Source: Cristatella mucedo (lineage: Eukaryota > Bryozoa > Phylactolaemata > Cristatellidae). From it: a DNA stretch of 13,000 nucleotides. A program made the translations under genes and the position numbers. Below, piece by piece: positions 7,085 to 13,000 of the stretch. Location of the stretch: assembly GCA_009760855.2 (NCBI GenBank), contig WPIO01000081.1, positions 1,167,001 through 1,180,000 on the forward strand, written 5' to 3'. The stretch's first letter is position 1. Every line of letters begins with the position of its first letter. Under the pieces are notes generated by a model. The model did not search any database and was not told the origin of the DNA. It saw only the letters and a list, made by a program, of their open reading frames with translations.

Positions 7085-7485
7085 CCTTGGAATAACAATC
7101 TTGTTTTTATATTGTCTATTTTAAAAGCTAACAGTAAACATATTTATAGTGTCATAGCAAAGTAAACTTTGCACTGCTGCTGCAATTGCAAACAATACCA
7201 TATATGGTCGTTGTCACCGCAGCAAAAATTTCAAAATCATGCCTACCAAACGAGCTGGACGGACTTACTCAGTCCGCGGTCCTCGAAATGAGGTCGCACT
7301 CACTGTACTGGAAGTTCTGAAAAACTTTAAACTTAAAAAATAACCTTCCCCAATAAGGAATGCAACAAAATAGATATTTTTCATCTGGACGATACAATCT
7401 ATTGGTATTTCTATGTCAATGAATATAAGATACTGCTAGAAATACGGTACAAAATATGGACCCATAGATACATTCTGCGAAGGCA
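7085..7485. other. AT-rich insert of about 400 bp inside R1
   Basis: R1 and R2 stay collinear on both sides. The distance from GAATGTGGGG to the CT tract is about 510 bp in R1 but about 120 bp in R2. The extra sequence is markedly AT-rich, unlike the GC-rich module, and has no open frame of note. It is therefore probably an insertion in R1, though a deletion in R2 is possible. I did not find clear terminal inverted repeats or a duplicated target site. Confidence 0.55.
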
Positions 7486-7541
7486 TGCCTCGGGTACCCA
7501 ACCATGACCACATCCCACAGCTCCATCGGCAGGCCAGCCGA

Positions 7542-7737
<196 letters not shown>

Positions 7738-8084
7738 GCGGGTTTCGTTCTCATGGTGAATCGGACGGCATCCGGCATCATGTTCGCATCCGTCGCAGTC
7801 GATCGCCGCTCTCTCTCCGGCGTGTTCCTCTTCTCATCCAGCGAGGTTTGAGGTTGAGTGAGAGCGCGTCACCGCCGCCTCAGCGCACAGGCCAATGCAC
7901 AAAAGCTAGCGCGCGCTCAGGCGGCGGCATTGCTCCATAATCCAATCCGAGGACGTGGCGCCGGAGATCCATGCAGGTGCGAAACGACTTAGTCTACCGC
8001 TCAGAGCGGCTGAGCAGGCGGCACGCCAGCTACGAGTGTCAGGCTGCGAGGGGCCTGCTTAGATCGGGGTGTTACATCCCAGTC

Positions 8085-8755
8085 GGTGCTTGCATTTTCA
8101 ACATTCCGCCTCGACTCGTACTCGCTCACTGCTGGCAAGTCCACCGGCCTGCGCAAGCATGTCCGTACAGTGCTGCAAAACTCGGCGGCTCGGCCTGCTC
8201 GTAGTCACGTGGTCACACAGTCACTTCATCAACCCGACCTGCACTTCAAGCTGACGTGCACTTCAAGCTGACCTGCACATCAAGCTGACCTGCACAGGCT
8301 TCCGATGAAAAAGCGCACCGATTCAAGGTTTGGTCACTCATTTTCAGGTTCGTTCATTTTATAACACAAACCTACCCGTATGAGCTACTCCTAACCAGCC
8401 CAGGCCTCGTACCACCGGCTCTTCGGACACAAGCCATTTAGCTACGCCTCGAACCGACCTCAAGTCCTTTGGACACCGTGCCTTTAGCTCGTACGCTCGA
8501 AAAGTCAGCAACTCACTCCCAATTGAGGTAACGACCACCCCTACGTGGCGACATTTAAAAAGGAGCTAGAAGCATACCTATCAGTCGCAGCATCTACCGG
8601 AATCGCAAGCATTGGCGTTGGAGTGATTATGCACGTTCCGCTGCGGTTGCTATCACTAACCAATCGACACGCTTCCTTTACAACGCGTGTAAAGTGCCAG
8701 AAGAGATGTATCTCTCTTAGGGCAGTAAGCACACCCCTCATCATTATATTTTAGT
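8085..8755 (+). mobile_element. LINE-II copy: C-terminal coding remnant and 3' end
   Basis: On + the translation begins FSTFRLDSYSLTAG and TVLQNSAARPA (about 8095-8200), equivalent to the SRLDYCNSLLAG and VQNSAARLV blocks of L2/CR1-like LINEs. It goes on to FKVWSLIFRFVHF (about 8322-8360). After degraded sequence comes RAFSSYAR.VSNSLPIEV (about 8474-8530) and ATFKKELEAYLS (within a 69-codon frame, 8545-8754). The 3' UTR contains TTGACACGCTTCCTTT-like sequence (8662-8680), GTAAAGTGCC and TCTCTTAGGGC, then a short ATT-containing end. Several frameshifts make it a dead copy. It lies directly downstream of the R1 module in the same orientation, as does the equivalent copy after R2. Confidence 0.75.
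8237..8296. repeat. 17-bp tandem repeat, about 3.5 copies
   Basis: ACCTGCACTTCAAGCTG is repeated three times (8237-8253, 8254-8270, 8271-8287) with one substitution each in the second and third units, plus a 9-bp partial unit. It lies in the LINE-II remnant at the place corresponding to the NLHWLP motif (compare the minus-strand copy near 5785), so it is a local expansion of LINE coding sequence. Confidence 0.9.
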
Positions 8756-8970
8756 ATCGCAACATTTATACTATCTTGCATTAATTAACTTTTTGATCGC
8801 CGAACCTCGTCTGTTACGACAGCCCCGCAGAAGCTGTAGGTCTCGCGATCCAGAACGCCAAGAGCAAGATCGCCTCTAAGCTCAGCGACGGCGGCGGTGG
8901 CGAGCAGGCCGTCGGGCGAGTTACCAGAGCCTGAGCTCAGGAACGGCGTGGCGCGATAGCTGCGGCGTTA

Positions 8971-9002
8971 ATGCCTCGCATGCCTCGCGTGCCTCGCGTG
9001 TC
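8971..9002. repeat. 9-bp tandem repeat, about 3.5 copies
   Basis: ATGCCTCGC is present twice, followed by GTGCCTCGC and a partial unit. It is a short array inside the CpG-dense block, with no evident function. Confidence 0.85.
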
Positions 9003-9202
9003 TGCGGAAAGTCTGCTCTGAAGAACTCTCTGCGCGAAGGCGTGCTTGTGGCGGCTCTCTGCTTAGCCCGTCGGGAGCGCGTATTCCGACGCGGCGCCCT
9101 GAGCGTAGGCGCGCCTACATTCAAAGATGGTGAGCCGAGGCTCTGCCGGCTAGCGGCGGCGGCTGCGGGAGGTCTCCAGTCCGGAATCATCAGCTGTCTT
9201 AC

Positions 9203-9263
9203 CTGCAACCGATGACGCCGTCAGGAGAATCAGGCTACACCACGACAGTATTCCGTCCATCAT
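9203..9263 (-). CDS. Candidate first coding exon: signal peptide ending at a splice donor
   Basis: On the minus strand two consecutive ATG codons (9263-9261 and 9260-9258) open a short frame reading MMDGILSWCSLILLTASSVA. The second ATG has A at -3 and G at +4, a good initiation context. The hydrophobic core SWCSLILLTASSVA followed by small residues looks like a secretory signal peptide. The frame reaches GTTGCAG, immediately followed by GTAAGA (intron from 9202), a near-consensus donor. The exon thus ends in phase 1 just after the predicted cleavage region, which is where many genes for secreted and membrane proteins have their first intron. Upstream sequence is CpG-dense. The downstream exons would lie toward lower coordinates and none is recognisable here, so the product is unknown. 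Chance cannot be excluded for only 61 bases. Confidence 0.4.
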
Positions 9264-9899
9264 ACCTTGCAAGCTCCGATGAACGTCGAACCGCGGCCGA
9301 AGCTGCTCTGCTGCTCGTCCGCCACGTGGTCGCACGGGTCGCACGGGCCGCCCTCTGGTCGCCTATCGGTTTCCACGAGCTGCACGATCTTTAGTGGGCG
9401 GTGCATCGTCTTCCGGCAATTACGCAGACTCCTTAATGTTACTTTGACGTTCGGGCAGAAGGCTGCGCTCGGAGACAGACGTTGCCAGATGACCGACCGG
9501 CCTAGACCGCCCATCTCGGCGACGCCACAGCGTAGTAATAATCAGGCAGCGGCTGGAGCGTAATTGCCGAAGACGACTCAGTGCGACGGACGCAGAGGCA
9601 GCTCGCGCGCGTGCGAGAGCTGCACGCTCAGGCCTCACCGTGCAAGCCCGCGAGCGGTAGGCGCGCGGCCGCCGGAACCCGACGGCGAAGTGCGACCGCG
9701 GACACCGACGCCCGCTCGGCCGTGACACCGACAAGAGAGCAAGCAAGCGGCGATCGGCTGCCGGTCGTGTGTGCCGCTACTGAAGCGGAAGCTGAGGCGG
9801 AGACGCGACGGGCAGGTTCGAAGGGCTGACGCCGAGGCCCGAGGGAGTGGAGGTGCTGCGAGGGGCTGGATATGTAGCACGTCCATGTGAGAGGAAAAC

Positions 9900-10002
9900 T
9901 GAGCGAGAGCGCGAGAGAGAGAGAGAGGAAGTGGGGGAGAGAGCGAGAGAGAGAGGGAGAGAGGGAAAGAAAGCGAGAGAGGGAGAGAGCGAGAGAGAGT
10001 GA

Positions 10003-10044
<42 letters not shown>

Positions 10045-10068
10045 GTAGGAGAGAGAGGGAGAGAGAGA

Positions 10069-10117
<49 letters not shown>

Positions 10118-10126
10118 TGAGAGAGC
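9900..10126. repeat. GA-rich purine tract (imperfect GA microsatellite)
   Basis: About 225 bases are almost entirely purine on +, mostly GAGA with GGGA and GCGA interruptions. Read in the minus direction it is a CT tract lying about 640 bp upstream of the candidate first exon. The long Ser-Leu open frames here on the minus strand (10282-9635 and 10241-9777) are artefacts of the repeat. Confidence 0.95.
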
Positions 10127-10297
10127 GCTCTCGGCGGAGGAGACGCTGCTCGTCTTGGATTTGCAATTGTCGAATTGCGTTACCATGGTCGGCTGCCGTC
10201 CGGGCGTCATCCCATGGCTGAGCAGCGTACTGCAGAAGCACTCACACAACTGTACAGCGTCCTTGGAATAAGGAATGAGCATGCATAAATGGAAAAA

Positions 10298-10505
10298 GAG
10301 AGTCCTAACGCTTGCAAAAACGCGAGGAGAAAGAAGGAAAGAGAAGAGAAGGGAAGAGTAAAGAGAGAGAGAGACACATATAGACAGAGCGAGAGAGACA
10401 GAGAGATATAGTTAGCGAGAGAGGGACAGGGAAAGATAGAAAGAGAGAGGCAGAGAGCTATACAGAGATGCAGAGAAAGAGAGAGAGAGAAAAAGGAGAT
10501 AAAGA
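10298..10505. repeat. Degenerate GA/A-rich purine tract
   Basis: This is a second purine-rich stretch on +, mixing GAGA, GAAA and GACA units with ATA interruptions, separated from the first tract by about 170 bases of ordinary sequence. It appears older or more mutated. The open frames across it are low-complexity. Confidence 0.85.
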
Positions 10506-10679
10506 GAGTGCAAATATTGAATGTAACGTATTTCCGTCGGTAAATCAAGAAGGCCTCCAGGAATACACGCGCCCTATTCAGGTGAGTTTTTTAAGTCGTT
10601 GTCAGGAGAAAAGAGGCTTCCGGTGCACCTGTGGTAGCCGAGACTTCATCTCGTGTAAAAAAAGACAGAGCGGGAGAGC
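10506..10679. other. Unassigned sequence
   Basis: No gene or repeat was recognised between the second purine tract and the decayed LINE-I copy. CAGGTGAGTT at about 10579-10588 is a good match to a plus-strand splice donor, but no convincing coding exon precedes it. Confidence 0.4.
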
Positions 10680-11737
10680 ATTGCTGAGCCAGGAGGCCAG
10701 TCGATAACGTAAGTAGCGTTAAAGTGCAGAGCGTAGTCTCCTGTCGGAAACGAGGTTTAAGATGAATTATTGTGCAGCTAATGGCTACGGCCCACATGCT
10801 CGAGCCTGAGACTCAAGGAGGCTAAAACTGGGTCATCAGTTTAGGTCGGTGTGAAAGAGCGAAGCCATGGTTGAACTTGTAGGTCAATGTAAGACTTCCG
10901 TTCTTTATCCCATGATCCACAAGTAGTCATAGCAGCTCCTTAAGCAAACAAAACTAGTTGCCTAGTCTCTGAGATTTGCTGGCGAGCATCGCAGCCATAT
11001 CAATCCCCACCTGCTTAATAGCTTTTTTCTGTAGCCCAGTCATAATGGAATTTCAGTAGTATCGCCTAAACAGAATCAGTAAGCTAGCCGGATTTTTAGC
11101 AAGCCACTGTAGAAGGCAGTCCCTAATTTTAATCTAGGTTTAAATGAGATGGCAAGCTGTGGAAGCATTATTATTACAAAAACGTTTTAAATTTAATCAG
11201 TTGTCAAGGGGGCTCCTAAATTAAAAGCGCGTGGTGACAGTCGCACTGCAGCATCTCAATTTAGAAGAGCAAGGTCTACTACTCATGCCGCACGTTTGAG
11301 GTATTCTATGAGTACGAGGTCGGTTATACCGTCGCTCAGTTTAAGGAGATAGGCCTAGATCTGGAATCCAATGTTTTCTTGGTGAGCATGTAGTTTATCA
11401 GTTGCTGGAGTGGATTCCGACGGTTTAAGCGACAAATGCAGCTGTGTTTTCCTAGCATAGAATTGAAAGCCTATCCTAACGGCCGTATACACTTTGCTAA
11501 GGGATCAGTGTAAATAGAGAGTAGCAAAGGACCAAGGATAGACCCCGCAAGGCGGGACTCCGCACATGCGACTGGTCTAGTAGCTGAGACTTGACCACCG
11601 TACGACAAGTATTGAAAGGGATCAGACAAGTAAGACTTGAATCACGCCAGGACCAGTGTTGGCTAGACATATGGCCGTTCTCAATCGTTCGTGTAGGATA
11701 TGGTGATCAACAGTTTCAAGCGCAGCTGATGTATAGA
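10680..11737 (-). mobile_element. LINE-I copy C: old, heavily decayed, no open frame
   Basis: The plus-strand sequence runs parallel to 2330-3385, so the element is on the minus strand. Anchor blocks include GCAGCCATAT (10991-11000 and 2652-2661), TAGCAAGCCACTGT (11097-11110, compare 2764-2776) and GATTCCGACGGTTTAA (11414-11429, compare 3086-3101). Others are AAAGGACCAAG (11527-11537, compare 3197-3207), GATCAGACAAGTA (11619-11631, compare 3282-3294) and the GGTGATCAA stretch (11701-11709, compare 3364-3371). By eye the identity is roughly 65-70% with small indels. The reverse-transcriptase core is present at DNA level, but stops and frameshifts leave no long frame. The 5' end lies near motif A; the 3' end near 10680 is vague. 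It is far older than copies A and B. Confidence 0.85.
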
Positions 11738-12044
11738 TTTTCGGAATCGCTCGGCAGAAGTCTTTGGGTAGGAGTTACCGACTGCAACCAATAGTTGCAC
11801 AGCCCGCCGTCCAGTAGCGAGTATTGGGTACTGGTTGCGACCGATCGAAGCCCGCCCCAACTATTTCTGCTATAACTGTCTAACCGCTAAAGCGTATACT
11901 CCCTATGTATTGGCTTGCGCAATGAAAACACCGAGAAAACAGGATTGCACATTAGTTACCTGCCGCGTATTTGCTCTCTGGCAAGTCTACGCGCAAGCGA
12001 AACTATTTGCATTGGAGGGTAATTTTAGAAAGCCGGTCTAATAA
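11738..12044. other. Unassigned sequence
   Basis: No gene or known repeat was recognised. A short perfect inverted repeat, TGCAAC / GTTGCA, with a five-base loop lies at 11782-11798. The two plus-strand open frames of 67 and 68 codons touching this stretch have no recognisable features. Confidence 0.45.
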
Positions 12045-12405
12045 GTCGGCGGCGACGCGGCCGATGACGACTTAGCAGAGCGGAGCAAAGCTCCCCGCGA
12101 GGCGAGACCTGCTAGCTTCGCCCGACGCTAATTAGGGCGCCCGTACTCGCCGTGCACTAAAACTGCAGCTCTGGCGAGCCGGAAGCCGTCTCCGGTCACC
12201 GCGTGATTGGTTGGTCAAGTGTCTCCTCCTACCAGCCAGTAAGCGCCGATCTCTTTTCCGGCAGCTACGCCTGCTGCGGAAGAATGTGGGGAAAGACCCT
12301 GCTCCGCCGGTCCGCGCCCGTTCTGGCAGGACCGGCAAGCGGCCACTGGCGGCGCCCACCCACGACCGCACCCCGCGGCTCCGCCAGCCGGCCTTGCGGA
12401 ACTAC

Positions 12406-12472
12406 GTCTCTCTCTCTCTCTCTCTCTATCGCTCTGTCTCAGTCTCTCCGTCCTAGCGGTGGGGGGGGGGGG
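12406..12472. repeat. Short CT tract and G12 homopolymer
   Basis: A CT repeat of about 22 bases (12406-12427) occupies the position of the 190-bp CT tract in R1. It is followed by a run of 12 G (12461-12472). The homopolymer is a likely place for length errors in the assembled sequence. Confidence 0.9.
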
Positions 12473-12502
12473 AGGGGCTCGCTCTCTTGGCGAATCGCGC
12501 CG

Positions 12503-12529
12503 CAGTGGTGGCAGTGGTGGCAGTGGTGG
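12503..12529. repeat. 9-bp tandem repeat, three perfect copies
   Basis: CAGTGGTGG occurs three times in a row. R1 at the corresponding place (about 7765-7790) has related but non-repeated sequence, so this is an expansion specific to R2. Confidence 0.9.
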
Positions 12530-12734
12530 TGTCCGTCGCCATCGATTGCCACCGTCTCTCCGGCGCGTCCCTCCTCTCACCCAGCGGGGCACGGAGTTGA
12601 GCGAGAGCGCGTCGCCTCCGCACGTTGACCAATTCGGAGGAGCTAGCGCGCCCTCAAGCGGCGGCAACGCTCGTGATTCCGACCTGTGCTGTCGGGCTAG
12701 GCAATGTATCACCCGCTCTTCTGACTTCAGCCGT

Positions 12735-13000
12735 TAAGATATACATCGAACCCTTTGCACACTGCGACTAAATTTCGTACTCCCCGAATGCTCGGAACAC
12801 ACTCCGAACTGAAGTCGCGACAGATCCTGACTTGGAGACATTAAAAAACAGCTACTAAAATACCTGTTCCTCGAAGCATTTACTGAGATCGTGTACATCG
12901 ACCTTGGAGTACTAATGCTAAGTCCGCTTCGGTTGTTATCACTGTGCAATTGACACGCTTCCTTTGTAATACGTGTCACGTGCCTGAAGATATTTACCGC
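12735..13000 (+). mobile_element. LINE-II C-terminal remnant and 3' UTR, cut by window end
   Basis: The plus strand, read across frames, gives RTEVATDPDLETLKK and QLLKYLF (about 12805-12870), the usual ending of L2/CR1-like LINE proteins. A 3' UTR follows with TGACACGCTTCCTTTGTAAT (12952-12971). It aligns with 8470-8710, estimated at about 70% identity. The CTCTGAGGGC block and tail lie beyond the window. The minus-strand frame 12979-12734 is a shadow. Confidence 0.75.

Larger units (their letters stand above)
8860..9890 (-). promoter_or_regulatory. CpG-dense block, candidate promoter / 5' UTR region
   Basis: This kilobase is rich in CG dinucleotides, especially 8880-9130 and 9560-9840, and carries no LINE similarity that I can see. 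It contains the candidate minus-strand first exon (9263-9203), and a long purine tract lies just upstream of it in the minus direction. CpG-dense sequence around a first exon is typical of animal promoters. No TATA box or initiator could be assigned with confidence. The open frames on both strands here (60-108 codons) are long mainly because GC-rich DNA has few stops. It could instead be another GC-rich repeat module. Confidence 0.4.
12045..12700 (+). repeat. GC-rich composite module, copy R2
   Basis: This is the second copy of the module at 6790-8040, in the same orientation and collinear with it apart from the AT-rich insert. It keeps the 20-base identical block (12094-12113), GAATGTGGGGAAA (12282-12294), a short CT tract (12406-12427), GAGAGCGCGTC (12603-12613) and the AGCTAGCGCG block (12641-12650). 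An inverted CCAAT motif occurs within GATTGGTTGG at 12204-12213. Open frames on both strands here (for example 12203-12628 and 12712-12215) are consequences of GC richness. As with R1, a LINE-II 3' portion follows on the same strand. Confidence 0.7.

Noticed and set aside
9260-9746. Minus-strand ORFs of 84-108 codons upstream of the candidate first exon
   Set aside because: Long frames are expected in GC-rich DNA. They are Arg/Ala/Ser-rich, overlap frames on the other strand, and the signal-peptide frame with its donor is the better model.
10579-10588. CAGGTGAGTT as a plus-strand splice donor
   Set aside because: No convincing coding exon or promoter precedes it, only a degenerate GA tract. 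A single donor-like string is weak evidence.
12203-12737. ORFs of 81-165 codons on both strands in the R2 module
   Set aside because: They cross a CT tract, a G12 run and 9-bp repeats in GC-rich sequence, and they are not preserved in R1.

Overview
This is eukaryotic, almost certainly metazoan, repeat-rich genomic DNA, most likely from an invertebrate, although the species cannot be read from the sequence. The evidence is a set of broken non-LTR retrotransposons (LINEs) with an L2/CR1-type reverse transcriptase, LINE 3' ends with ATT-rich tails, very long CT/GA microsatellites, a minisatellite, and one candidate spliced first exon. I see no prokaryotic gene organisation, no rRNA, no intact tRNA and no complete protein-coding gene. 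Most long open frames here are retrotransposon fragments or translations of simple repeats. LAYOUT 1-4240: unassigned DNA; two LINE 3' ends on + (about 640-712 and 985-1560; family here called LINE-II); a MITE-like element with terminal inverted repeats (1714-2085); a 5'-truncated reverse-transcriptase LINE on the minus strand (2093-3582; family here called LINE-I); a minus-strand LINE-II 3' end (3641-3808); and a second LINE-I 3' end on + (3809-4237). The two LINE-I 3' ends form inverted arms of about 430 bp at roughly 96-97% identity by eye. LAYOUT 4238-6790: an unassigned stretch; a decayed LINE-II copy on + from about 4790, split by a homogeneous 26-bp minisatellite (5107-5394) and containing an internally inverted segment (5573-5862); a weak tRNA-SINE-like piece with a B box (about 6071-6180); and a small inverted-repeat element with a perfect 13-bp stem (6252-6336). 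LAYOUT 6790-8755 and 12045-13000: two diverged direct copies of a GC-rich module carrying a CT tract (R1 and R2), each followed on the same strand by a LINE-II 3' portion. R1 holds an AT-rich insert of about 400 bp that R2 lacks. LAYOUT 8860-11737: a CpG-dense block containing a candidate signal-peptide first exon on the minus strand (9263-9203, ending at a strong splice donor), two purine tracts, and a heavily decayed LINE-I copy on the minus strand (10680-11737) with no long open frame. HOW IT FITS TOGETHER: the window looks like the first intron and promoter region of a possible minus-strand gene, filled with nested retrotransposon debris. That reading depends on the single candidate exon. 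The most notable structures are the R1/R2 composite repeat, the inverted LINE-I pair, the signal-peptide exon and the minisatellite inside a dead LINE. I found no complete new biological system. Family names LINE-I and LINE-II are local labels, not database names, and all identities are estimates by eye.
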